This document shows, piece by piece, positions 17,853-25,876 of a DNA stretch of 64,000 nucleotides. Below the pieces are notes generated by a model. That model made no database searches and was not told the DNA's origin. It was given only the letters and a program-made list of their open reading frames with translations. The first letter of the stretch is position 1. Each line of letters begins with the position of its first letter. Both the position numbers and the translations under genes were made by a program. Source of the DNA: Solibacillus sp. FSL H8-0523 (lineage in GTDB: Bacteria > Bacillota > Bacilli > Bacillales_A > Planococcaceae); assembly GCF_038051985.1 (NCBI RefSeq), contig NZ_CP150291.1, positions 558,001-622,000 on the forward strand. The letters are read 5' to 3'.

Positions 17853-18908
17853 ATGACTTACGTGTCTTTAATCGTGGCCTTTGTTGCTGCCATTTTACTT
17901 ACTCCGCTTGTGAAGCGATTTGCGTTTCGCATTGGCGCTGTAGATGCCCCAAACTATCGAAAAGTACATGCGCGCATTATGCCACGTCTTGGTGGATTAG
18001 CGATTTACCTTGCTTTTATGATAGGGATTTTACTTTTAAAATTTGTCACAAACTTCCAAAGTGATTACTTATATGCGATTTTAATCGCTGCTACAATTAT
18101 CGTGATTACAGGTGTAATCGATGACATGCGCGAAATTTCAGCGAAAGCGAAATTGGTCGGGCAAATTGCTGCTGCGTGTATCGTTGTGTTTGTTGGCGGT
18201 ATTCAAATTGAAAATATTAACTTACCATTCGGTGGTGAGCTTGAATTTGGTTGGTTAGGAATTCCATTTACGATTGTATGGATTGTCGGCATTACAAATG
18301 CCATTAACTTAATCGATGGTCTAGATGGCTTAGCTGCCGGTGTTTCAACTATCGCTTTAATCACATTAGCTGTGATGGCGATGATTATGGGCAACGGGAT
18401 TGTTATTGCCATGGGTGCCATTTTAGCTGCTGCGACAATTGGTTTCTTATTCTTTAACTTCCACCCTGCGAAAATATTCATGGGGGATACGGGTGCATTA
18501 TTTTTAGGATTTATGATTTCGGTACTTGCACTTCTCGGATTTAAAAATGTAACAGTGATCTCATTCGTTATTCCGGTCATTATGCTAGGTGTACCGATTT
18601 CGGATACATTCTTTGCTATTGTGCGCCGTAGACGTAGCGGGAAAAAATGGTCGGATCCAGATAAATCCCACTTACATCACCGCTTACTTGATTTAGGTTT
18701 CTCACATCGTCAAACGGTGTTAATCATTTACGCGATGGCTGCGATGTTCGGCTTAGCGGCGGTCATCTTCTCGATGGCAAAAGTTTGGGGTGCGATTTTA
18801 TTAATCGCGGTCATTTTAGTAGCAATCGAGTTATTAGTAGAAATTATCGGCCTCGCCGGTAAAAACTACAAACCGCTCATCAATTTTGTGAAAATGTTCA
18901 ATAAATGA
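17853..18908 (+). CDS. tagO: UDP-GlcNAc:undecaprenyl-phosphate GlcNAc-1-phosphate transferase TagO
   Basis: A polytopic enzyme of the MraY/WecA family that makes undecaprenyl-PP-GlcNAc, the first lipid intermediate of wall teichoic acid or secondary wall polymer. Family motifs seen are DAPNxRKVH near the N-terminus, VIDDMREIS, NAINLIDGLDGLAAG, FMGDTGALFLG and the cytoplasmic HLHHRLLDLG. About ten hydrophobic segments are present. The ATG at 17853 was chosen because AAGGAGG lies 6-7 bases before it; an in-frame earlier start at 17814 lacks an RBS. In this SLH-rich genome the product probably feeds the polymer that SLH domains bind, which is inference. A terminator follows. Confidence 0.93.
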   Translation: MTYVSLIVAFVAAILLTPLVKRFAFRIGAVDAPNYRKVHARIMPRLGGLAIYLAFMIGILLLKFVTNFQSDYLYAILIAATIIVITGVIDDMREISAKAKLVGQIAAACIVVFVGGIQIENINLPFGGELEFGWLGIPFTIVWIVGITNAINLIDGLDGLAAGVSTIALITLAVMAMIMGNGIVIAMGAILAAATIGFLFFNFHPAKIFMGDTGALFLGFMISVLALLGFKNVTVISFVIPVIMLGVPISDTFFAIVRRRRSGKKWSDPDKSHLHHRLLDLGFSHRQTVLIIYAMAAMFGLAAVIFSMAKVWGAILLIAVILVAIELLVEIIGLAGKNYKPLINFVKMFNK

Positions 18909-18916
18909 AAAGATCG

Positions 18917-18955
18917 AAACAAGTAACTGGCATTGGCTGGTTGCTTGTTTTTTTA
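18917..18955 (+). terminator. Rho-independent terminator of tagO
   Basis: AAACAAGTAAC and GTTGCTTGTTT form an 11-bp stem (one wobble) with an extended T tail. Confidence 0.8.
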
Positions 18956-18977
18956 TTGGGTTTTTTAGGTTTTTGGG

Positions 18978-19117
18978 ATGAGCGGAAGTGTGGTGGAACT
19001 TGGATATGAGCGATATTGGGGTGCTTATGAGCGGAATTCCACGAGTTATGAGCGGTTTAGAGGTTTTTATGAGCGAAAGCGACTAACATACGAGCGAAAT
19101 TCCACTTTTTACGAGCG
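18978..19117 (+). repeat. ATGAGCG heptamer array A (7 copies, 21-bp period)
   Basis: Copies start at 18978, 19006, 19027, 19048, 19069, 19090 and 19111. The first spacing is 28 bp and all later ones are exactly 21 bp. The first five copies are ATGAGCG and the last two are ACGAGCG. The 14-bp intervals vary, with a tendency to RAATTC after the heptamer and T runs before the next. The array starts just after the tagO terminator and its last copy overlaps the 3' end of the convergent NERD gene. It reads as a short ORF with a YER heptapeptide repeat, but no RBS precedes it, so I treat it as DNA repeat. Confidence 0.85.
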
Positions 19118-20014
19118 AAATTCCAAATTTATCCACAAAATCTCATCTGGAATGACGTACATCAGCGTTCTTTTGTAACCAGTAGTGTGTAAATTAAGCT
19201 GTGCGAGTATACGTTTCGCTGCGAATCGACATTCAATACCGGTGAATTGCCGAAACGCCTTATTTGAAATACGGTTGCTAATTAACGTGCGATAATCATG
19301 AAGCGCATCCAGAAACACATTTTTCGATTTTGCCTTACAGCTAAAACAATGCCAGTAGCCTGAGTAAAAAAGCATCGGCGCCTTGGTATCACAGCTCGTA
19401 CAAAACACGCCGGATTTTAATCGGCTCGGTTCGATTTGACGGCGAGCTGGCAGGATTTGTTTCATTTTCAGAAAAATCGATTGTATTTCTGAGACCTGGT
19501 AAGCTGTGGGTGGAAATTGGGTAGATAAGTTTTCAAGAAATGTAGGGAGGCCGCTTAAATGTAGAATAGGCATTGTTTCCAGTGAAACATCGAGCTTGGC
19601 GCGGTAGTTCGCGATGACGACTAAATGTACGACGGGGATATGAATATGATGCTGGTGCAAAACCTGTTCGATAAATAACTGATGCCGGTATGCTTGGTCG
19701 AACGGATTTGGTAAATTTTCTTCTATGTTGTTTTCCATTCGCCGCGAAAATTCATGCACAGCTGGCTTATAGAAAAGCTGGCCCGAAATGATTTGATGTG
19801 AAAAACCGCGCGTATTCATACATTCAAAATTATACAAAATGAAATAATCACTTTTGAAATGATAATCTGCGAGCCTGTTTTTAAGTTTTAATTCCCCAGA
19901 AAGCCCCGCCTGCATCCGGTAAAATTCCTCTTGAAATAGTGTCGCCTCAAGATCAGTAGTGTGAATTCTACGGACAAGCGCCTCTATGAACAAATAATGC
20001 TGCGATTTTTGCAT
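19109..20014 (-). CDS. NERD-domain (nuclease-related) protein with C-terminal zinc finger
   Basis: About 301 residues. The N-terminal half carries a NERD-like pattern: a G/E-x-K-x-x-R start, the core DYFILYNFECMNTRGFSHQI and the following strand ISGQLFYKP, related to restriction-nuclease folds. A C-terminal zinc ribbon, CTSC...CFSC (CxxC-x17-CxxC around residue 225), would bind metal or nucleic acid. No substrate is known. I use the ATG at 20014, five codons inside the longest frame, because GGAGGTG lies just ahead of it. The last codons (LEFRS) and the stop lie inside the final ATGAGCG-type repeat of array A, so the C-terminus seems to have been altered by the array. Confidence 0.75.
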   Translation of the reverse strand: MQKSQHYLFIEALVRRIHTTDLEATLFQEEFYRMQAGLSGELKLKNRLADYHFKSDYFILYNFECMNTRGFSHQIISGQLFYKPAVHEFSRRMENNIEENLPNPFDQAYRHQLFIEQVLHQHHIHIPVVHLVVIANYRAKLDVSLETMPILHLSGLPTFLENLSTQFPPTAYQVSEIQSIFLKMKQILPARRQIEPSRLKSGVFCTSCDTKAPMLFYSGYWHCFSCKAKSKNVFLDALHDYRTLISNRISNKAFRQFTGIECRFAAKRILAQLNLHTTGYKRTLMYVIPDEILWINLEFRS

Positions 20015-20122
20015 TAAATTCACCTCCATCTGCTAAACGTACTTGATAACGCCGAAAAATGAAATGCTTTACGTGAAACTGTCGATTTCATGGCAGGGTG
20101 GATGTGCTTGAAACGGGAATAC

Positions 20123-20161
20123 AAAAAACCCCCGAATCTCGCATGAACGGAGATTCGGGGA
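20123..20161 (-). terminator. Rho-independent terminator of the LCP gene
   Basis: CCCCGAATCTC and GAGATTCGGGG form a perfect 11-bp stem. The A6 tract at left is the T run on the minus strand. Confidence 0.85.
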
Positions 20162-20167
20162 CGGATT

Positions 20168-21220
20168 TTATTGGGTCATGGAATCGTCATCTGCTTCTTT
20201 GTAAGCAGAGTCTGATTCTGTACCAGTACTAGAGTAGTTTGTCGATTCAGGAGTTAAACCTAAATGACTTTGTAAAATATGGCTGATTTCGTCTACGTTT
20301 TCTTGATCTAATTTGTAATAGTAAGTACCTTTTGACGTATCATCATAGCCTGTTAATGTTAAGGCGTCGATGCGCGGCATACCATTTGTTAAATAGCTAA
20401 AGAATGAACGCATTTCTTTAAAGGACATATCAGTTTTCATGTTTGAGCCGACAGCAGAAAGAATGTCGTCGTATTTCGTAAGAGACGTAAATGATGCTGC
20501 TTTCATAGCGACTGCTTTAATAATGTCTTGCTGGCGTTTACCACGCTCGATATCGCTATCTTGCTTACGTGTACGGGCTAATGCTAAGGCTTCGCGTCCG
20601 TCAAGTGTTTGTAAACCAGCTTTTAAATCAACCGTTCTTTTATCGTTTTCATCCAGTTCAAGTAGGTCGTATGGTACTTCTGCTTCGATCCCACCTAAAG
20701 CGTCAACAATATCGATAAATGCATGGAAGTTCATGCGTACATAGTAATCAATCGGAATATCAAATAATTCTTCTACGGTTTCGATGGAAGCGAGTGTGCC
20801 ACCGAATGCATGGGCGTGATTGATTTTGTCACGATAGCCAACATGCGGGATATATACATAAGAATCACGAGGGATACTTAATAATTTCACTGTTTTTGTT
20901 TTGTTGTTTAATGTTGCAAGTAATAAGGCATCTGTACGTGAATGTTCGGCACCTTGACCACGTTTTTCACTGTCATCAACACCTAAAATTAAAATAGATA
21001 CATTGTCATCTGCAGGCTCAACTTTTGCTTCGCGGTTGTTAGGGATGTTGCGTTCATCAAGTTCTTCATAGGCCTGATCGACTGCGTGTTTGGCTTGCTT
21101 TGTTAAATAAACGCCATATGCAGTTGCGCAAATTGCTAATGACAGTGTCACAAGCATCGTAACCTTTAAAAAAAGCTTGAATTTTGAAGCGCCCTTCTTT
21201 TGCGTTGGTTTATTTGTCAT
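20168..21220 (-). CDS. LytR-CpsA-Psr family cell-wall polymer ligase
   Basis: A 350-residue membrane protein that should transfer undecaprenyl-linked wall polymer to peptidoglycan at the outer face of the membrane. A short Lys-rich cytoplasmic N-terminus is followed by one transmembrane helix (about 17-37). The LCP catalytic domain (about 72-270) shows ILILGVDDSEKRGQ, SRTDALLLATLN, LSIPRDSYVYIP, RDKINHAHAFGG and the Arg motifs LARTRKQDSDIERGKRQQ. The C-terminal tail is acidic and Ser/Thr-rich. TagO nearby makes the first lipid intermediate of the polymer class that LCP enzymes attach, so the two may act in one pathway. The start ATG has AGGAGA upstream, and the gene has its own terminator. 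Confidence 0.92.
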   Translation of the reverse strand: MTNKPTQKKGASKFKLFLKVTMLVTLSLAICATAYGVYLTKQAKHAVDQAYEELDERNIPNNREAKVEPADDNVSILILGVDDSEKRGQGAEHSRTDALLLATLNNKTKTVKLLSIPRDSYVYIPHVGYRDKINHAHAFGGTLASIETVEELFDIPIDYYVRMNFHAFIDIVDALGGIEAEVPYDLLELDENDKRTVDLKAGLQTLDGREALALARTRKQDSDIERGKRQQDIIKAVAMKAASFTSLTKYDDILSAVGSNMKTDMSFKEMRSFFSYLTNGMPRIDALTLTGYDDTSKGTYYYKLDQENVDEISHILQSHLGLTPESTNYSSTGTESDSAYKEADDDSMTQ

Positions 21221-21374
21221 AAAAATTCTCCTCTAGGTTAGGAATAGATTACTGTATAGAAAAGTGTTTTTTTTGCAATGAAATCTAGGACACTATAAGG
21301 AATAGTTTCCAATCTTATTTATTATACTACTATCCATTTACGCCGTAAAGATATCGATGCAAGGGGCTTTTCAT

Positions 21375-22010
21375 TTATTCCTTTAAAAATTCAATAAAAA
21401 GCGCATCCTCATTCGATACAATTGCTTGGCCGTTCGTTAATTCAGTCATCCATTCAGTGAAGGCGGCTTCGTCCTCTTTTAACACGGACACAAAAATTTC
21501 AACACTTTCTGCATAGCCAATATCGCGTAATGTGTAGTCAGAATTACGAATTTCGTTTTCTAATTTACCGAGCCACACATAATCAACCGCGACTTTCATT
21601 ACGTAGTGTAATTTTCGTTCGACAACGCCAGCAGCCGCGATGCCTTCTGTTGTTGCATTGCCGTAAGCACGGATCAGTCCGCCACCGCCGAGTTTAATAC
21701 CACCGAAGTAACGGGTAACAACGACTACTGTGTCTTTTAACCCTTGTTTCTTTAAAACCTCTAACATTGGGACGCCGGCTGTGCCACTTGGTTCCCCGTC
21801 GTCATTCGCTTTTTGGATATGGTCATGCTCGCCAATCATATAGCATGAGCAATTATGCGTAGCGCTTGCGTGCATTTTTTTAATTTTATCGATAAATAGT
21901 AGTGCTTCTTGTTCGGTTTCGACACGCTCAACATACGTTAGAAATCGAGATTTTGAAATGATAATTTCGGATTCGCCGTAGCCCTTCACAGTAAAATAGT
22001 TATTTCTCAT
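21375..22010 (-). CDS. yvyE: YigZ/IMPACT family protein YvyE
   Basis: A 211-residue cytosolic protein of the YigZ/IMPACT family, the usual size. The conserved core is present: SRFLTYVERV at the N-terminus, SATHNCSCYMIG, ANDDGEPSGTAGVPML and VVTRYFGGIKLGGGGLIRAY. The C-terminal ~70 residues are the EF-G-V-like domain. The biochemical function is unclear; translation-related roles are proposed for relatives. In Bacillus subtilis yvyE also lies next to degS, divergently transcribed as here, which supports the assignment. The RBS AAGGAGA precedes the ATG. Confidence 0.92.
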   Translation of the reverse strand: MRNNYFTVKGYGESEIIISKSRFLTYVERVETEQEALLFIDKIKKMHASATHNCSCYMIGEHDHIQKANDDGEPSGTAGVPMLEVLKKQGLKDTVVVVTRYFGGIKLGGGGLIRAYGNATTEGIAAAGVVERKLHYVMKVAVDYVWLGKLENEIRNSDYTLRDIGYAESVEIFVSVLKEDEAAFTEWMTELTNGQAIVSNEDALFIEFLKE

Positions 22011-22172
22011 TATTATTTCTCCTTAAATTAACAATTAATGTCTTTTTTTGTAGTTACAATATATCTTAAAAAATGTTTTAATAATGCTATAATAGGTATG
22101 TACTATAATAGTAATAAACCGAAAAAAAAGATACAACGAGATAACACTTTGGCTTAGTAAGGTGGGGATAGT

Positions 22173-23336
22173 ATGCTTCAAAACGACCGTATAGATGTAG
22201 CCTCGCTTGATGTGATTTTTAATCGAATGCTGGAAACAATTACAAATTCTAAAGACGATATATTTATTATAAGCGAACAGAGCCGAAGAAGCTTTGAGCA
22301 AATGCAACAAGAGCTCGAAATTGTCCGCCACGAAATGAAAATTACGATTGACGAAACCGATAATTTAGAAAAACTGTTGCAGTTATCGAAGCATCGTTTA
22401 GTCATTGTGAGTAAAAGTTTCAATGATCACTCAGAGGAACAAATTCGTGCAGCCTATGAAAATACAAATAATTTACAATTAAAGGTGTCCTTATGCAAGG
22501 AACGTGAAAAACAATTACGTGACAAACGAGATGATTTAGAAAGACGATTGCGTGCACTTTATGATACGATTGAAAGAGCAGATCACATCGTTAATCAGGT
22601 AAATGTCGTGATTAGCTATTTTACGACCGATTTAAAAGATGTCAGCGTGGCTCTCGAGCAAGCGAAAATAAAACAGGAATTTGGTATCCGCATTATTAAA
22701 GCGCAAGAGGAAGAACGCAAGCGATTGTCGCGTGAAATTCACGATGGACCAGCCCAAATGATGGCCAATGTGCTCATGCGCTCCAATTTAATCGATCGCA
22801 TTTATCGTGAAAAAGGTGCTGAAAAAGCGCTACAAGAAATTCAAGATTTAAAGGTGAATGTGCGCAACGCCTTATCGGAAGTGCGTCGGATTATTTATGA
22901 TTTACGCCCAATGGCACTCGATGATTTAGGAATCACGCCAACATTAAAAAAATATTTATCAACGGTTATGGAATATAATCCAGGCGCCGATATACAATTT
23001 ATATCCTATAATAATGAACGTCGGATTTCATCAGATTATGAGGTTGCCATATTCCGTTTAGTACAAGAAAGTGTCAATAATGCATTAAAACACGGTAAAT
23101 CTTCACTGATCCATGTGAAAATTGAGTGGCTTCGTGACGAAATAAATGTTGTCGTGAAAGATAATGGTAAAGGTTTCGACACTGATAATGTGCGAGAAGG
23201 TTCATTTGGCATTATTGGCATGAAGGAAAGAATCGATTTATTAAAGGGTACAATAAATATTAGCAGCGCTGTAGGTAAAGGCACGACTGTTCTCATGAAA
23301 ATTCCTTTACCGATAGAAGACGAGGAAATAATCTAA
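22173..23336 (+). CDS. degS: Sensor histidine kinase DegS
   Basis: A soluble, cytoplasmic two-component kinase of the HisKA_3/NarL class, 387 residues. The N-terminal ~180 residues are a coiled-coil sensor without transmembrane segments. The phosphoacceptor is His190 in RKRLSREIHDGPAQ. The HATPase domain (about 290-380) shows QESVNNALKHG, VKDNGKGFD and GIIGMKERIDLLKG. It phosphorylates DegU to control exoenzymes, motility and competence. The ATG at 22173 follows AAGGTGGGG. A TATAAT-like -10 lies upstream near 22085-22110. degU follows after 21 bases, so the two form an operon. Confidence 0.95.
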   Translation: MLQNDRIDVASLDVIFNRMLETITNSKDDIFIISEQSRRSFEQMQQELEIVRHEMKITIDETDNLEKLLQLSKHRLVIVSKSFNDHSEEQIRAAYENTNNLQLKVSLCKEREKQLRDKRDDLERRLRALYDTIERADHIVNQVNVVISYFTTDLKDVSVALEQAKIKQEFGIRIIKAQEEERKRLSREIHDGPAQMMANVLMRSNLIDRIYREKGAEKALQEIQDLKVNVRNALSEVRRIIYDLRPMALDDLGITPTLKKYLSTVMEYNPGADIQFISYNNERRISSDYEVAIFRLVQESVNNALKHGKSSLIHVKIEWLRDEINVVVKDNGKGFDTDNVREGSFGIIGMKERIDLLKGTINISSAVGKGTTVLMKIPLPIEDEEII

Positions 23337-23357
23337 CAGATACTAGGGGGTACTACC

Positions 23358-24032
23358 ATGACAAAAATTATTATTATCGATGACCACCAACTATTCCGTG
23401 AAGGGGTTAAACGCATTTTAGATTTTGAAGATTCGTTTGAAGTTGTAGCAGAAGGCGATGACGGAATCGATGTATTAGGTTTATATGAAAGAAATGAACC
23501 AGATGTTGTATTAATGGACATTAACATGCCAGAAAAAAATGGTGTCGAAGCTACGGCTGAATTAATCGAAAAATACCCAGATGCAAAAGTAATGGTGTTA
23601 TCGATTCACGATGACGAATCATACGTAACACACGCACTAAAATCGGGTGCACTTGGTTATATGTTAAAAGAAATGGATGCAGACGAAATCGTGGAAGCGA
23701 TTAAAGTAGTATCAAACGGTGGCTCATACTTACATCCAAAAGTTACGAAAAACTTAGTAGCAGAATTCCGTCGCCTTTCAGAGCATGAAAACAAAGGCAA
23801 TTTCCACCAAACTGAAATTCGCCGTCCATTCCACTTACTAACAAAGCGTGAATGTGAAGTGCTACAATTACTGACAGATGGCCAATCAAACCGTACAATC
23901 GGTGAAACATTATTCATCTCAGAAAAAACGGTTAAAAACCATGTTTCAAGTATTTTACAAAAAATGAACGTAAACGACCGTACACAAGCGGTTGTAACAG
24001 CCATCAAAAACGGCTGGGTAGAAGTTCGTTAA
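23358..24032 (+). CDS. degU: Response regulator DegU
   Basis: A 224-residue NarL/FixJ-type regulator. The receiver domain (1-120) has the acidic pocket (Asp8/Asp9), the phosphorylation site Asp54 in [10 protein letters not shown] and the conserved Lys in [10 protein letters not shown]. The C-terminal LuxR-type HTH (about 155-220) shows [42 protein letters not shown]. In bacilli, DegU and DegU~P act on exoproteases, motility genes and comK. Its co-location with comF and late flagellar genes follows the Bacillus order. A ComK-like gene is also in this window, at 54055. An AGGGGG RBS precedes the ATG, and a terminator follows. Confidence 0.96.
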   Translation: MTKIIIIDDHQLFREGVKRILDFEDSFEVVAEGDDGIDVLGLYERNEPDVVLMDINMPEKNGVEATAELIEKYPDAKVMVLSIHDDESYVTHALKSGALGYMLKEMDADEIVEAIKVVSNGGSYLHPKVTKNLVAEFRRLSEHENKGNFHQTEIRRPFHLLTKRECEVLQLLTDGQSNRTIGETLFISEKTVKNHVSSILQKMNVNDRTQAVVTAIKNGWVEVR

Positions 24033-24049
24033 TTAGCAAACTATTAAAG

Positions 24050-24086
24050 CAGGAGTGCAGCGTGATGGCACTTCTGTTTTTGTTTT
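24050..24086 (+). terminator. Rho-independent terminator of degS-degU
   Basis: CAGGAGTGC and GCACTTCTG form a 9-bp stem with one wobble, followed by a T-rich tail. Confidence 0.7.
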
Positions 24087-24212
24087 GTGCATCTATGAAA
24101 CATCTGTGAACAGATGGCGTCTTATTAGTTGGTAACTATGATTTTGACCATTCGAGACATCGAATTTTTGATACGACTATGCTAGAATATTTTGCGGGAG
24201 GTTTGGAAATAT

Positions 24213-24728
24213 ATGAAAAACTGGTTAGTAGCGGTCATGGCAATGTTTTTGCTGACAGCTTGTGGGGATGAGAAAGACGCATCGCCTGAACAATTACAAA
24301 AAACAATCGATGAAGGAACAGCTGGCTTTGAAATGTTGGGTGGAAAGATTCAAGAAGCAACAGGCGTTCCAGAAGATGAAAAACAACAAATTATTGATGC
24401 GTTTAACGAATACATTGCAGCCTTTAATGATAAAGATTTACAACGTTATAAAACTATTATTTCACAAAATGCAAAAGGCTTTGATTACGAGGAAGATGTG
24501 AAGGCGGCCACAGAAGTATTTAAGCAATATGACATTAACCGTAGCGCTGAAGATATTACGATTGTGAACTATAAAGCAGATGAGGCGCAAGTATTTTCAA
24601 ATCTAACAACCAATACAAAAGAGCTTGAAACCGGGGCTGAAATGTCAGGGACAGGTCGTCAAGTAACAGTATTTGTAAAAGAGGATCTTTGGAAAGTTTC
24701 AAGTATCTACTATATCGGTAATGAATAA
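24213..24728 (+). CDS. Predicted lipoprotein of unknown function
   Basis: A 171-residue product with a lipoprotein signal peptide. The lipobox LTAC puts the lipidated Cys at residue 17, so it should be anchored on the outer face of the membrane. The mature part has an acidic helical segment, then a region (about 70-170, FNEYIAAFNDKDLQRYKTI ... VTVFVKEDLWKVSSI) whose pattern suggests an NTF2/SnoaL-like fold. That is inference from pattern only. I start it at the ATG at 24213, where GGGAGG lies upstream and the signal peptide begins; the longer frame from 24192 includes the RBS. It is monocistronic between the degU and own terminators. No function can be assigned. Confidence 0.75.
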   Translation: MKNWLVAVMAMFLLTACGDEKDASPEQLQKTIDEGTAGFEMLGGKIQEATGVPEDEKQQIIDAFNEYIAAFNDKDLQRYKTIISQNAKGFDYEEDVKAATEVFKQYDINRSAEDITIVNYKADEAQVFSNLTTNTKELETGAEMSGTGRQVTVFVKEDLWKVSSIYYIGNE

Positions 24729-24736
24729 TAAACGAG

Positions 24737-24775
24737 AGCATCTTGTCCCTTTTTGTGGACGGGATGCTTTTTTGA
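24737..24775 (+). terminator. Rho-independent terminator of the lipoprotein gene
   Basis: AGCATCTTGTCC and GGACGGGATGCT form a 12-bp stem with wobble, followed by T6. Confidence 0.85.
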
Positions 24776-24885
24776 ATAACAATATTTCGCATCTGTGGAG
24801 GCTATGTGCTACAAGAGGTATTTTTTTCGTTCACAATTACATAGAGTTCATGTAAACTAAGATGCATAGGAGAGTGGGGTATTTC

Positions 24886-25731
24886 ATGAAAACAGTAGTT
24901 GTTACAGATAGTACAGCCTATTTGACGCTTGAAGAACGTCAGCGTCTAAACGTTCATATGATTCCTTTAAGCGTGAATATTGAAGGAACAATTTATGATG
25001 AAGAGATTGATATTACTGCCTCTGAATTTTACGATCGTGTGCGCGGTGCCAAGGAATTTCCGAAAACAACGCAGCCACCAATTGGTAAATTCGTAGAGCT
25101 TTTTGAAACGTTAGCAAAAGATTATGATGATATTGTAACAATCCATTTATCAAGCGGCATTAGCGGCACATTCCAAGGCGCGGTGCAAGCAGGGGATATG
25201 GTAGACGGTGTAAATCTCTATGCCTTTGACTCAGAGGTAGCGGCTTATTTACAAGGCTTATATGTAAAGGAAGCGGCAATAAAGGCAGCAGAGGGCGCGT
25301 CCGGTGCAGAAGTTATGGCGCACTTAGAAACGTTGCGTCCAACACGCGAGGAATACATTATTGTAGATGACCTACAGCATTTACAGCGTGGCGGTCGTCT
25401 ATCGGCAGCAGCGGCGTTAATCGGCGGCTTACTTCAAGTGAAACCGGTATTAACGTTCCAAAACAAAGTCATTGTCCCGTTCGAAAAAATTCGTACGCGT
25501 AAAAAAGCATTACGTCGTGTAGAAGATCAGCTAGACGTTGCAGTCGAAAAGCACGGTGCCTTACGCGCGACGGTGATTCATGGGAACTGCGAGGCAGAAG
25601 CAACGGAATGGATGAACAGCTTAGCTGAAAAGCATCCGACCGTTGATTTCACACTAAGCTACTTTGGCCCAGTAATCGGCACACACTTAGGTGAAGGCTC
25701 GATTGCCCTCGGTTGGATTAAAAAAGTATAA
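24886..25731 (+). CDS. DegV family fatty-acid-binding protein
   Basis: A 281-residue cytosolic DegV/FakB-type protein. Members bind a fatty acid and, with FakA, allow its phosphorylation for phospholipid synthesis. Signature segments are VVTDSTAYLT at the N-terminus, TTQPPIGKFVELFE, TIHLSSGISGTFQ and VDDLQHLQRGGRLS. The C-terminal GPVIGTHLGEGSIALGW is the family hallmark. The ATG at 24886 was chosen because AGGAGAGTGGGG lies just before it; the earlier in-frame ATG at 24862 has no RBS. It occupies the yviA/degV position between degU and comF, as in Bacillus subtilis. It is monocistronic with its own terminator. Confidence 0.93.
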   Translation: MKTVVVTDSTAYLTLEERQRLNVHMIPLSVNIEGTIYDEEIDITASEFYDRVRGAKEFPKTTQPPIGKFVELFETLAKDYDDIVTIHLSSGISGTFQGAVQAGDMVDGVNLYAFDSEVAAYLQGLYVKEAAIKAAEGASGAEVMAHLETLRPTREEYIIVDDLQHLQRGGRLSAAAALIGGLLQVKPVLTFQNKVIVPFEKIRTRKKALRRVEDQLDVAVEKHGALRATVIHGNCEAEATEWMNSLAEKHPTVDFTLSYFGPVIGTHLGEGSIALGWIKKV

Positions 25732-25741
25732 CACTCACACA

Positions 25742-25781
25742 GCAGTCACTACAGAAGGTATTTGTAGTGGCTGTTTTTGTT
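25742..25781 (+). terminator. Rho-independent terminator of degV
   Basis: CAGTCACTACA and TGTAGTGGCTG form an 11-bp stem (one wobble) followed by T5. Confidence 0.8.
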
Positions 25782-25876
25782 TACTTATAGTAGCTTGACC
25801 GGTTATCCGCTAAAATCGTGCAGTAATTAGAAAACCTTAGTTTCCCCCTAAAAACTAACTAAAGGAGCAACCCTCA

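Noticed and set aside
18978-19178. 66-codon frame with repeated YER heptapeptides
   Set aside because: It is generated by the 21-bp ATGAGCG array. No Shine-Dalgarno precedes it, and array B does not keep the same reading frame, so a peptide product is not supported.
25801-25876. Possible ComK box upstream of comFA
   Set aside because: Only one AAAA-N5-GTTT-like element (25831-25843) is visible; the required pair of AT boxes at set spacing is missing.
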